DNA from: G963717155 sp963717155
Lineage (GTDB): Bacteria > Actinomycetota > Thermoleophilia > Gaiellales > JALYLC01
NCBI GenBank assembly: GCA_963717155.1
Contig: OY970326.1
Coordinates: 620,001-684,000, forward strand
DNA length: 64,000 nt
Reading direction: 5' to 3'
Both the position numbers and the translations under genes were made by a program. Under the pieces are notes generated by a model. That model worked only from the letters and a program-made list of their open reading frames with translations, made no database searches and was not told the origin of the DNA. Positions within the stretch are counted from its first letter, which is position 1, and each line of letters begins with the position of its first letter. Shown one piece after another: positions 27,148-35,032 of the stretch.

Positions 27148-28041
27148 TCAGGAGTGGCCGAGCTCCTCGTCCTCGCGGACGCGCTCCTCGACGACGAGCC
27201 GTCGTCCGCGGCCGAACCACCAGTTCAGCTCGGCGCCGAGCATCACGATGTTGCCCATCAGGTAGAGCCAGGTCAGCAGCAGCACGATCCCGCCGAAGGC
27301 CTTGAGGGCGGGCAGCGTCTCGGCGACGTTCAGGTACACCGGAAGCACGGCGAAGCTCATCTGCAGGAGGATCGTCGCCGCGACGGCGCCGGGTAGCACC
27401 TCCCTCGCCGTGATCTGCGTGTTCGGGAGGAGCCGGTACACGGCGAAGGTGAAGCCGAACGTCACTCCGGTCGAGATCAGGAGGGCCGAGGCGATCCGCC
27501 AGACCGGCTGCTGCAGCAGTCCGGAGGCGTGCTCGTCGAGGAACGTCTGCGCCGTCGTCGCGGCGACCAGCAGCACGAGCACGAGCGCGAGCCCGCTCCC
27601 GACGAGCGCGAACACGAAGAGCTTCTGGCGCACGAACGGCCGGTTGGGTACGCCGTAGATGATGTTCAGTGCCGACTCGAGCGCCGACAGGAACCCGAGC
27701 GACGTCCAGACGAGGCTCGCGGCGCCGATGATGCCGAGCTCGGTCGCGTTCCGCTGCAGGCTCCGAACGATGTTGACGAGGCTGTCCACCGACGTGCCGG
27801 GGAAGATCTTGCTCAGCTCGTGGATCAGCGTCGAGCCCTCGTCGGGTCGGCCGAAGGCGCCGATCGCCGCGAGGGCGATCGCGAGCAGGGGGAACAGCGA
27901 CAGGAGGGCGTAGTACGCGACCATCGCTGCGAGATGGGTGCAGCGGTCCGCGAAGAAATTCCGGATGACCGGGTGCCCGTCGAGTACGTGCGGGCGCCGC
28001 GGCATCCGATCCAGGCCGCGCCGGTCTCGAGCCGCCGCCAT
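27148..28041 (-). CDS. YihY/BrkB family membrane protein (second copy)
   Basis: 297 residues, six TM helices. Signatures: THLAAMVAYYALLSLFPLLAIALA, LESALNIIYGVPNRPFVRQKL, REVLPGAVAATILLQMSFAVLPVYL and LLTWLYLMGNIVMLGAELNWWF. It shares only family-level similarity with the protein at 19993-21108, so it is a diverged paralogue, not a recent duplicate. ATG at 28041; convergent with the subtilase (9 bp between stops). Confidence 0.9.
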   Translation of the reverse strand: MAAARDRRGLDRMPRRPHVLDGHPVIRNFFADRCTHLAAMVAYYALLSLFPLLAIALAAIGAFGRPDEGSTLIHELSKIFPGTSVDSLVNIVRSLQRNATELGIIGAASLVWTSLGFLSALESALNIIYGVPNRPFVRQKLFVFALVGSGLALVLVLLVAATTAQTFLDEHASGLLQQPVWRIASALLISTGVTFGFTFAVYRLLPNTQITAREVLPGAVAATILLQMSFAVLPVYLNVAETLPALKAFGGIVLLLTWLYLMGNIVMLGAELNWWFGRGRRLVVEERVREDEELGHS

Positions 28042-28140
28042 CGGCGCAGCAGGATACGCGTTCGAGGGCGGCGTCTCGGGCCCCGAGATGTCGGAGGGCT
28101 CTTGTGGTACCGTCCGCGCGCAGCCACGAGCGGGAGTCCT

Positions 28141-28560
28141 TTGAACGCGCACGAAGCTCTTGATGACCTGAAGCAGATCTCGGTGCAGGTCACCGCCGCC
28201 GCGATCGGCGGGCCGGCGGGAACGGTCGAGGCGGCCACGCTGGCGGACGCCTCGGCGGGCGAGCGGCTCGTACGGCTGGGCGCCGAGCTGTGGGATGCGG
28301 CCGAGCAGGCCCGGCGCGACCTCGGTCGCGATGCGCTGTCTCAGGTGGAGGTCGCGACTCCTGAAGGCAGCGTGTTCGTGCTGCGCGACGCCGATCGCAC
28401 GATCGTGGCGACGACGACGGTGGATCCGATCGTGGGACTGGTGTTCTACGACCTGCGCACGTGTCTGCGCACGGTCGCTGAAGGCTCGCGCGAGTCTGCG
28501 GTGTCCGCCAGCGAGCCGTCCGGAAACGGGCCGATGGAGGACTTCGATGGCGCGGCGTAG
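28141..28560 (+). CDS. Hypothetical protein, roadblock-like
   Basis: 139 residues from a TTG start at 28141, chosen because GGGAG lies five bases upstream and no ATG or GTG fits. Helix EALDDLKQISVQVTAAAIGG, then LGRDALSQVEVATPEGSVFVLRDADRTIVATTTVDPIVGLVFYDLR, a pattern like roadblock/LC7 domains that act with small GTPases. C-terminal tail disordered. Its end overlaps the next ATG by 14 bp. Confidence 0.65.
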   Translation: MNAHEALDDLKQISVQVTAAAIGGPAGTVEAATLADASAGERLVRLGAELWDAAEQARRDLGRDALSQVEVATPEGSVFVLRDADRTIVATTTVDPIVGLVFYDLRTCLRTVAEGSRESAVSASEPSGNGPMEDFDGAA

Positions 28561-28762
28561 GCTCTTGACTGCAGTCACTCTTGCAGTCGGTTCGGCTGCT
28601 GGCTCCGTGATCCTGCGCAAACGGCGCGGACGACACTCGCGCCGTGCCGATCTCTACTTCGACGACGGCTCGATGCTGTCGCTCGCAGCGGGCTCGCCGG
28701 AGGCCGAGCGGCTGCTGCCGCTCGCCTACGAGGCGCTCGCGGTGGCCGGCCCCGGCGGGTGA
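28547..28762 (+). CDS. Small basic membrane-associated hypothetical protein
   Basis: 71 residues. Short TM-like helix (LLTAVTLAVGSAAGSVIL), a basic stretch (RKRRGRHSRRA), then DLYFDDGSMLSLAAGSPEAERLLPLAYEAL. Lies between the roadblock-like gene and pyrE with overlapping starts and stops on both sides (GTGA with pyrE), so it is translated in an operon. Function unknown. Confidence 0.7.
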   Translation: MARRRLLTAVTLAVGSAAGSVILRKRRGRHSRRADLYFDDGSMLSLAAGSPEAERLLPLAYEALAVAGPGG

Positions 28763-29295
28763 CGCGCGAGGAGCTCGCGCGGCGGCTTGCCGAGCGCGCG
28801 CTGCTGCACGGCGACTTCGTCCTGCGATCGGGCCGGCGCTCGTCCGTGTACCTCGACAAGTACCGGTTCGAGACCGATCCTGCGCTGCTCGCCCCGCTCG
28901 CCGAGGCGCTCGCCGCCGAGGCCGCGCGCGTCGAGCCGCACGCCCACCGGTTCGCAGGACCCGAGCTCGGTGCGGTACCCCTGGTGACCGCGCTCGCGCT
29001 GCGCGACGGGCGGCCGTTCGTGATCGTGCGGGGGCACGCCAAGGAGTACGGCACGGCGAACCGCCTCGAGGGCGTGTACGAGGCGGGTGAGCGCGTGCTG
29101 CTCGTCGAGGACATCGTCACCTCCGGCGGCGCGGCGCTCGAGGCGGTGGAGGCGCTACGCGAGGCTGGACTGACGGTCGAGAGCGCGCTCTGCGTGCTCG
29201 ATCGCGGCGAGGGTGGGCGCGAGGCGCTGGCCGACGCAGGGATCGCCCTCCATCCGCTGCTCGGACGGGCAGACCTCGGCCTCGATCCCGCTTGA
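28759..29295 (+). CDS. pyrE: Orotate phosphoribosyltransferase
   Basis: 178 residues. Converts orotate and PRPP to OMP in pyrimidine synthesis. PRPP-binding motif VLLVEDIVTSGGAALEAVEAL near residue 115; also GDFVLRSGRRSSVYLDKYRFET and FVIVRGHAKEYGTANRLEG. GTG start overlapping the previous stop. pyrF, the next step, is 2.5 kb downstream. Confidence 0.95.
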   Translation: MTREELARRLAERALLHGDFVLRSGRRSSVYLDKYRFETDPALLAPLAEALAAEAARVEPHAHRFAGPELGAVPLVTALALRDGRPFVIVRGHAKEYGTANRLEGVYEAGERVLLVEDIVTSGGAALEAVEALREAGLTVESALCVLDRGEGGREALADAGIALHPLLGRADLGLDPA

Positions 29296-29357
29296 TTCCT
29301 GGGTTTTGGCCGCGTCCAGATCGGGTAAGGCAGGTCGTGCGGAGAAACACATGTAAA

Positions 29358-29373
29358 GCAGCGATTGCGCTGC
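29358..29373 (+). terminator. Hairpin after pyrE (6-bp stem, ATTG loop)
   Basis: GCAGCG-ATTG-CGCTGC forms a perfect six-pair stem in the 203-bp pyrE-HU spacer. No T-tract follows. It may end the pyrE message or lie in an upstream HU leader. Confidence 0.35.
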
Positions 29374-29390
29374 ATATCGGGGGAGATGAG

Positions 29391-29403
29391 GCGGGAATCC
29401 CGC
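29391..29403 (+). repeat. Short inverted repeat in the pyrE-HU spacer
   Basis: GCGGG-AAT-CCCGC, a five-pair stem with a three-base loop, about 45 bp upstream of the HU -10 element. Could be an operator or part of the pyrE terminator region. Confidence 0.3.
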
Positions 29404-29447
29404 TTGGTTAGCGGGGTTTCGAGTGGTATGCCGTCCGCTCCCTCTGC

Positions 29448-29453
29448 TAGCTT
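29448..29453 (+). promoter_or_regulatory. Putative extended -10 (TGC-TAGCTT) for HU
   Basis: TAGCTT preceded by TGC, 45 nt before the HU ATG. Unlike the leaderless genes, this message would carry a leader with GGGAGGG ahead of the ATG. The same TGCTAGC core occurs before guaA, rplM and glmS. Confidence 0.5.
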
Positions 29454-29498
29454 CTCGCCGTCCATGTCCCCGACCCGAGTCCGGGAGGGCTGAAAGCC

Positions 29499-29780
29499 AT
29501 GACCAAGGCCGAATTCATCGATCAGATCGCCAGCAAGGCCGGTCTGACCAAGAAGGATGCTGGTGCTGCCGTCGAGGCGGTGCTCGGAACGATCACCGAC
29601 ACGCTCAAGGGCGGTGGCGACGTGAGCTTCACCGGTTTCGGGAAGTTCCACGTCCAGAACCGTGCTGCTCGCACGGGCGTGAACCCGCGCAATCCGGGAG
29701 AGAAGGTCAACATCCCGGCCGCGAAGGTGCCGAAGTTCAGCGCCGGCTCGGCGCTGAAGGCCGCCGTCAAGGGGAAGTAG
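29499..29780 (+). CDS. HU family DNA-binding protein
   Basis: 93 residues, normal for HU. MTKAEFIDQIASKAGLTKKDA, VSFTGFGKFHVQNRAARTGVNPRNPGEKVNIPA (the DNA-binding beta arm with its Pro) and PKFSAGSALKAAVKG. Packages and bends the chromosome. It has its own promoter and a good ribosome-binding site, and is followed by a strong hairpin, consistent with a monocistronic, highly expressed gene. Confidence 0.95.
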   Translation: MTKAEFIDQIASKAGLTKKDAGAAVEAVLGTITDTLKGGGDVSFTGFGKFHVQNRAARTGVNPRNPGEKVNIPAAKVPKFSAGSALKAAVKGK

Positions 29781-29796
29781 GCAGGATCCGGCAGTC

Positions 29797-29824
29797 GGCG
29801 GCCGCCCATCAGGGGCGCGCCGCC
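29797..29824 (+). terminator. Strong hairpin after HU
   Basis: An eleven-pair stem with a one-base bulge: GGCGGC plus CGCCC pair with GGGCG plus GCCGCC around an ATCAG loop. It lies 17 bp after the HU stop. No U-run follows, as is common for actinobacterial terminators. Confidence 0.5.
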
Positions 29825-29857
29825 GGCGCCGGTGTGACGCGCCGGCCGAGGAGTATG

Positions 29858-29871
29858 CGAACATGTGTTCG
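29858..29871 (+). promoter_or_regulatory. LexA-type SOS box containing the start codon of the exonuclease-UvrC fusion
   Basis: CGAACATGTGTTCG matches the actinobacterial SOS consensus GAAC-N4-GTTC with both flanking C/G. The GTG start codon occupies positions 8-10 of the box, so LexA bound here would cover the transcript start of a leaderless message. Confidence 0.8.
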
Positions 29872-31853
29872 TGTACGGAGAGCTTCAGCTCTCGCTCGGT
29901 GGCGCAGACGGGCTGGTCGATGCGCTGCATGCGCATGGCAGCCCGCTCGGGGCGCAGGACGCGGCCGGGCGCCTGTTCGCGCTGAAGGGCGCGCCGGCGC
30001 CGCTCGTGCGGCGACTGCTGCACGAGGTCGTGCGCTCGGACAGCCGGCTCTGCCTGGTGGGCGACGGCGACGTCGGCCTCGCCGACTGGGCACCGCCGGC
30101 CGAGACGCCGCTCGAGGATGCGCGCTTCTGCGTCGTCGACCTCGAGACGACCGGCGTCGGGCGGGGAGCGCGCATCGTCGAGATCGGCGCGGTGCGGATC
30201 GAGCGCCTCGACGTGCGTCGCGACGTTCGAGCGCCTCGTCGACCCGGGGGTCCGCTGCCTCCGGCGATCGTGGCGCTCACGGGCATCCGTCAGCGCGACC
30301 TGACGGGGGCCGGGCCGGTCGGGCCCGGCGCTCCGCGACCTGCTGCGGCTTGCCGAGGGCTGCGTGCTCGTCGCCCACAACGCGCGCTTCGACGTCGGCT
30401 TCCTGCAACGTGCGCTCGGCGCGATCGACGGGCGCCGCCTCGAGCTGCCCGTGCTCGACACCGTGTCGCTGGCGCGGCGACTGCTTGCCGGCCGCGGACG
30501 TGCGCTGCGACCTCGCCACGCTCGCCGATCGGTTCTCGCTTCCGACGCGGCCGTGCCACCGTGCGCTTCCCGACGCACAGGCCACCGCCGAGCTGCTGCT
30601 GCTGCTGATCGGGATCGCGCAGGAGCGCGGTGCGCGCACCGTCGAGGACGCGCTCGACCTCGCGGTGTCGGCGCCGCGGCCCGCGCAGGCCCGCAGGCGC
30701 CACGCCGCGCGGGTGCCGGCCGGGCCCGGCGTGTACATCCTGCGCGACGGGCACGGGCAGGCGATGTACGTCGGCAAGGCCGGCGATCTCCGCGCTCGCG
30801 TGCGCTCGTACTTCGGCTCGCGGCGGCAGAAGCCGGCGCTGGAGGCGGCGCTCGGAGCGCTCGCTCGCGTCGACTCCGTGCCGCTCGGCAGCGAGCTCGA
30901 GGCGGCGCTGGTCGAGCTCGAGCTGATCCGTGCCTGGCGCCCGCCGGCGAATGCCCGCAGCACCCGTCCCGAGCGCGGGCGCTACCTGCGGCTCGGCGTC
31001 GGAGATCCCGTGCCGACGCTCGTGCTGCGCGACGCTCCGAGGAACGATGGCGCGCTGTATGCCGGCCCGTTGGCGTCTCGCCGCACGGCGGAGACCGCAC
31101 TCGAGGCCCTGCGCGACGCGTTCGGGCTGCGCACCTGCCGCCCGAAGGTGCCGGTGGAGGAGGGCACGTGCCTGCGCGGCCGGCTGGGACGCTGCGTGGC
31201 GCCGTGTCGCGGCAGCGACGAGAGCCAGGCCTACGCGGCGGCCATCGCGCGGCTCGGACGCTACCTCGAGGGCCGCGGCGAGGGCGGGCGCGCCGAGGTG
31301 CGTGCGCGGCTCGCGAAGCTCGTGGCCGAGCGGAGGTTCGAGGAGGCGTCGCGCCGGGTCGGCGACCTCGCCGCGCTCGACCGGCTCGACGCCTCGCTGG
31401 CGGCGCTCCGGCGCTCGCGGGCCCGCAGCGGGCTCCTGCTGGCGTCCGACATCGATCCCGGGCTGGTCCGCTGTCTCGCGGTGCGCGGCGGGCGTGCGCT
31501 CGGCTGGCGGAGCCTGCCGCGGCGTGGGGATCCCTCGTCCGCGATCGGGAGCGTGCTGCACGAGCTCGCCCGCCCGCCTGCCGATCCAGGCGACGGGCCG
31601 GCCGGTCCGTGGCTTCCCGCCGACGAGGCCGAGGCGGCCGCGCTCCTGGCGGCCGCGTTCGCCGGCCGGGCGCCGGGTGTCGTCCCGATCGGGACCACGG
31701 CTCAGATGGACGTGCACGTGGTGCTGCAGCGGATCGCCGATGGGCGCGACGCGCGTCCCCGAGCGCGCGCCGGTGCGGCGCGAGGACCGGCGCGACTGGC
31801 GCGCGCTGCACCAGATCGAGCCGCCGACCGGCATGCTCGAGTCAGTAGCATGA
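29865..31853 (+). CDS. DEDDh exonuclease fused to a UvrC-like GIY-YIG nuclease (frameshifts)
   Basis: About 660 residues. N-terminal DnaQ-like exonuclease: Exo I CVVDLETTGVG, Exo II LVAHNARFDVGFL, Exo III HRALPDAQATAEL. Then a GIY-YIG domain PGVYILRDGHGQAMYVGKAGDLRARVRSYF and a UvrC-like module with FGLRTCRPKV and GRLGRCVAPC. The UvrC helix-hairpin-helix and RNase H parts are absent. This architecture is known in actinobacteria and is likely a repair nuclease. Frame changes near 30215, 30240, 30330, 30490 and 31750, mostly +1. GTG start inside a LexA box. Confidence 0.87.
31846..31851 (+). promoter_or_regulatory. Putative -10 element (TAGCAT) for leaderless pyrF
   Basis: TAGCAT overlaps the stop of the preceding gene and ends 9 nt before the pyrF ATG. 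Confidence 0.45.
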
Positions 31854-31860
31854 CTCCCGA

Positions 31861-32753
31861 ATGCCGGACATCCTCCCGTTCGGCCTGCGCCTCGACGCCG
31901 CCGCACGCGCGCGACAGAGCGTGGTGTGCGTCGGTCTCGATCCCGATCTCGAACGTCTTCCCGATGCCGTGTGGCATGGCGTGCGTGCGGGCCCTGCCGG
32001 GACGGCGCGTGCGGTCGAGCGGTTCTGCGGCGGGATCATCGAGGCAGTTGCCGAGCACGCGGTCGCGATCAAGCCGCAGCTTGCGTTCTTCGAGGCGGTG
32101 GGTCCGCCGGCGCTCTCGGCGCTCGAGCGGATCTGCGAGACCGCGCGTGCCGCCGGCCTGCTCGTCGTCCTCGACGGCAAGCGGGGCGACATCGGCTCCA
32201 CGTCGGCCGCCTACGCCGCGCGCGTACCTGTCACCCGCCGGTCGAGGGCTCGGGTCCGCGGGGCGACGCGCTGACGGTGAACCCGTACCTCGGAGACGAC
32301 GGGCTCGAGCCCTTCGTCGCGGCCGGTCGTGTGCATGGCCGCGGGCTGTACGTGCTCGTCCGCACCTCGAACCCGGGCAGCGCCGCCCTTCAGGAGCTCG
32401 AGCTCGCAGGAGGGGGCCAGCTGTGGGAGCGGGTCGCGGCGCTCGTCGACCGGCTCGGCGGCGGCGCCGACGGACCGCTGGCGTCGGTGGGTGCCGTGGT
32501 CGGCGCCACGCAGGGCCACGTCATCGCGAGAGCGCGGGAGCTGATGCCGCGCTCGCCGTTCCTGCTGCCGGGGATCGGCGCGCAGGGCGGCGATCTGGCA
32601 GCGTTGGCCCCGGCGTTCGCGCCGGGTCCGGGTGGGGGACTGGTGGCCGCGTCGCGGTCGGTGCTGTACGCCGATCCTGGCCCCCGCTGGCAGGCGGCAG
32701 CGGCCGAAGAGGTCGCGCGCTTGCGGGTCGCCTCCTGGTCGCTCGCGTCCTAG
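31861..32753 (+). CDS. pyrF: Orotidine 5'-phosphate decarboxylase (frameshifted)
   Basis: About 296 residues, the longer PyrF class. Decarboxylates OMP to UMP. SVVCVGLDPDLERLP at the start, AIKPQLAFFEAVG, then the catalytic VVLDGKRGDIGSTSAAYA, and after the break DALTVNPYLGDDGLEPF and GATQGHVIARARELMPRSPFLLPGIGAQGGD. Two +1 frame changes lie between 32215 and 32240, either side of AYLS. Start probably leaderless. Confidence 0.93.
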
Positions 32754-32787
32754 TGCTCGCCTCCTAGACGATTCCGCGGCGGTGGGG

Positions 32788-32793
32788 TACCGT
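32788..32793 (+). promoter_or_regulatory. Putative -10 element (TACCGT) for the LysM gene
   Basis: TACCGT ends 9 nt before the ATG at 32803. Confidence 0.35.
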
Positions 32794-32802
32794 CGCGCAC
32801 CG

Positions 32803-33172
32803 ATGGCCCGCGCCCCCGCGAACGCCGACCCGGACGACCGCATCCGACGGCGGCCGCGGCTTCCAGCCGTCCGTCTGGACGTTCTTCGCGCCGATCGCGC
32901 TCGCTGTCTGCGTGCTCGTGATCTTCGCGATCGCCCGCGAGGCCGGCTGGATCGATCGACACCATGCGGCGCTTCCGACACGGACGACGTCCGGCCCGAG
33001 CGCGACCGGCGACCAGGCCGGCGCCGCGATCCTCGTGCGCCCGCACAAGGGCGAGACGCTGATGGACATCGCTGTCCGCTACGGGATCAGCATCGACCGC
33101 CTGCGTTCGCTCAATCCGAAGGCTCCGACGACGGGGGAGCTGCCGACGACCCGGCGGGTACGGCTTCGCTGA
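32803..33172 (+). CDS. LysM-domain membrane-anchored protein (one frameshift)
   Basis: About 122 residues. Basic cytoplasmic start (DPDDRIRRRPR), one TM (TFFAPIALAVCVLVIFAIA), a linker, and a C-terminal LysM: ILVRPHKGETLMDIAVRYGISIDRLRSLNP. LysM binds peptidoglycan, so the protein probably links membrane and wall. A +1 frame change near 32860 separates the basic start from the TM. Confidence 0.75.
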
Positions 33173-33193
33173 TCCGCGTGCCGCGGTACAGGG

Positions 33194-33913
33194 TCAAGCA
33201 GCACCGCGTCGGTCACGAACTGCGAGCAGCACGCCGACGAGGAGCCACGCGCCGAGGTAGCTCGGCTGGACGTGCGACGAGTCGGTGAAGCCGTTCTTGA
33301 ACGCGAGCGCCGCGAGCTCGGAGAGCATGATGAGCGTGAGCGCGACGAGGATCGACGCCCGAAGGCGCTGCTGGAACACGCGAAGGCTGCGCCGTACGCC
33401 ATCCGCCACTCCGACGTCGTCGAACACGATCGCGTAATCGGCGTACAGCGTCACGGGCGTCGTCGCGAGCAGCACGATCAGTCCCAGGAGTCCCTGGCCG
33501 TTGTCGAACAGGCCGGCGAGCACGAGTCCGATCAACTCGATCGCGAGCGAGTACAACGCGAGTCGGCCTACGATGGTCCACGGCGCGCGGATCGAGTAGC
33601 GCCCCTCACCGAGCGCGATCAGGTAGCACGCCCGCAACCAGCCCGTGACGAGGGCCGAGACCGGTACCGCGAGCACGACGGCGAGCCACACGCCCGCCGA
33701 TGCATGGCCGAGCGATCCGACCGCCCGCCACACGACGAGGCCGTCGAACTCGACGCGTGCGAACGCCGAGAAGGACGAGAGCCGATCCCGCGCGGCGGCG
33801 ACGACCACGTCCGCCCCGGTGCCTGCGATGGCGAGGGCCACGAGGTAGACGAGCGCGGGCTGGCGGCGCGCGAGCAACGTTCGCACGTCGCGCAACATCT
33901 GGCCCGCGCTCAC
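33194..33913 (-). CDS. Polytopic membrane protein, function unknown
   Basis: 239 residues, five or six TM helices: ALVYLVALAIAGTGADVVVAA, VWLAVVLAVPVSALVTGWLRACY, LALYSLAIELIGLVLAGLF, LLGLIVLLATTPVTLYADYAIVF and ILVALTLIMLSELAALAF. YADYAIVFDDVGVADGVRRSLRVF is a motif seen in DUF4013-like membrane proteins. The last ten residues may be wrong: another frame reads VTDAVLLTLYRGTRIS, which looks more natural, so a frame break near 33220 is possible and the true end may lie near 33110. GTG start. Confidence 0.65.
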   Translation of the reverse strand: MSAGQMLRDVRTLLARRQPALVYLVALAIAGTGADVVVAAARDRLSSFSAFARVEFDGLVVWRAVGSLGHASAGVWLAVVLAVPVSALVTGWLRACYLIALGEGRYSIRAPWTIVGRLALYSLAIELIGLVLAGLFDNGQGLLGLIVLLATTPVTLYADYAIVFDDVGVADGVRRSLRVFQQRLRASILVALTLIMLSELAALAFKNGFTDSSHVQPSYLGAWLLVGVLLAVRDRRGAA

Positions 33914-33989
33914 GGCCGCGCGGAGAACGAGCCGGACGCCATCGGCCGCCGAGTATACGTGGGCCTCCTGCGCCTCTCCGGTGATCCAC

Positions 33990-33995
33990 TAGGCT
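33990..33995 (+). promoter_or_regulatory. Putative -10 element (TAGGCT) for the leaderless PfkB kinase gene
   Basis: TAGGCT ends 6 nt before the GTG at 34002. Confidence 0.5.
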
Positions 33996-34001
33996 GGCCC
34001 C

Positions 34002-34955
34002 GTGATCATGACGGTGACGTTGAACGCGGCGGTCGACAAGACGCTGCGCGTCGCGAACCTCCAGATCGGCCTTCGTCACCGCTGCGCCCAGGGTCTCGTA
34101 CAGCCGGGTGGCAAGGGGATCAACGTGGCGCGCGCGCTCAAGGCGCTCGGTCAGCCGGTGCTGGCAACGGGTCTCGCGGGCGGCCGCACAGGCACGCGCA
34201 TCGTGGAGGAGCTGACCGCAGCGGGCATCCTCAACGACTTCGTCCGGATCCAGGACGAGTCGCGAACCTCGACGCTGCTCGTCGACCCGGCGCTGGGAAC
34301 GTCGACGGAGATCGTCGAGTACGGGCCGTCGATCGAGGCGCCGAGCTCGAGATGGTCGCCGCGAAGCTCGCGTACCTGATGCGCGGTGTCTCGACCGCGG
34401 TGTTCGCGGGGAGCCTGCCACGTGACGTGCCCGAGGACTGGTACGCAACCGCCGTGCGCGAGGCGCGTCGCGCCCGTCTGCAGACGGTGCTCGACTCGGA
34501 GGGGGAGCCACTGCGGCTGGGGCTCGCCGGGGAGCCCGACCTGGTCGCTCCGAACCAGCTCGAGGCCGAGGAGCTCGTCGGGCTTCGAGTTCCAGACCCC
34601 GGCGGACTTCGCATCGGGCCTCGACCGGATCGTCGACATGGGTGCGCGCAACGCGCTGATCACGCACGGCACCGGGTGCGCGGCGCTGATTCGCGAACCG
34701 GGCAAGGCGCACCGCCTGTGGGCCGAGATCGAGCCGCTCGAGCCGGTCTCCGAGGTCGGCTCTGGCGACGCCCTCCTCGCGGGCTACCTCGCGGCACGGC
34801 AGGCCAACCGTCCGCTCGACGACGTGCTCCGCCACGCTGTCGGCTGCGGCGCCGCGAACACGCAGACGTTCGGGGCGGGCTCGTTCGATCCGCGTGACGC
34901 CGCGCGCCTCGCGGCCACGGTCACGCTGCGCGAGCTCGATCCGCCCTCCGACTAG
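34002..34955 (+). CDS. 1-phosphofructokinase family hexose kinase (PfkB), two frameshifts
   Basis: About 317 residues. PfkB signatures: VQPGGKGINVARALKALG at the N-terminus and EVGSGDALLAGYLAARQ at the C-terminus with the catalytic Asp. MIMTVTLNAAVDKTLRV is typical of 1-phosphofructokinase/tagatose-6-phosphate kinases; the substrate is not certain. A 1-base deletion near 34338 (EGAELEM expected) and an insertion at 34580 (GGGC for GGC before FEFQTPADFA) break the frame. GTG at 34002 or ATG at 34008; the first fits the -10 element. Confidence 0.87.
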
Positions 34956-34997
34956 CCGCGCTGCGACATCTCCAGGGCCGCACGCGGGCCTGGTTGC

Positions 34998-35003
34998 TAG
35001 CAT
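34998..35003 (+). promoter_or_regulatory. Putative extended -10 (TGC-TAGCAT) for guaA
   Basis: TAGCAT preceded by TGC, 29 nt before the chosen ATG at 35033. Shares the TGCTAGCAT core with the rplM and glmS promoters. Confidence 0.5.
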
Positions 35004-35032
35004 CTTTCCACGGTGGCAACGCGAAAGGTCGG

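Noticed and set aside
19993..28041. The two YihY/BrkB genes as the arms of a recent duplication or mobile unit
   Set aside because: They differ in length and share only family-level motifs; no flanking repeats or transposase genes are seen.
28575..31811. Very long minus-strand open frame (over 1,000 codons) opposite pyrE, HU and the exonuclease fusion
   Set aside because: It is Arg/Pro/Ala-rich with no domain and lies antisense to clearly recognised genes; high GC removes stop codons from shadow frames.
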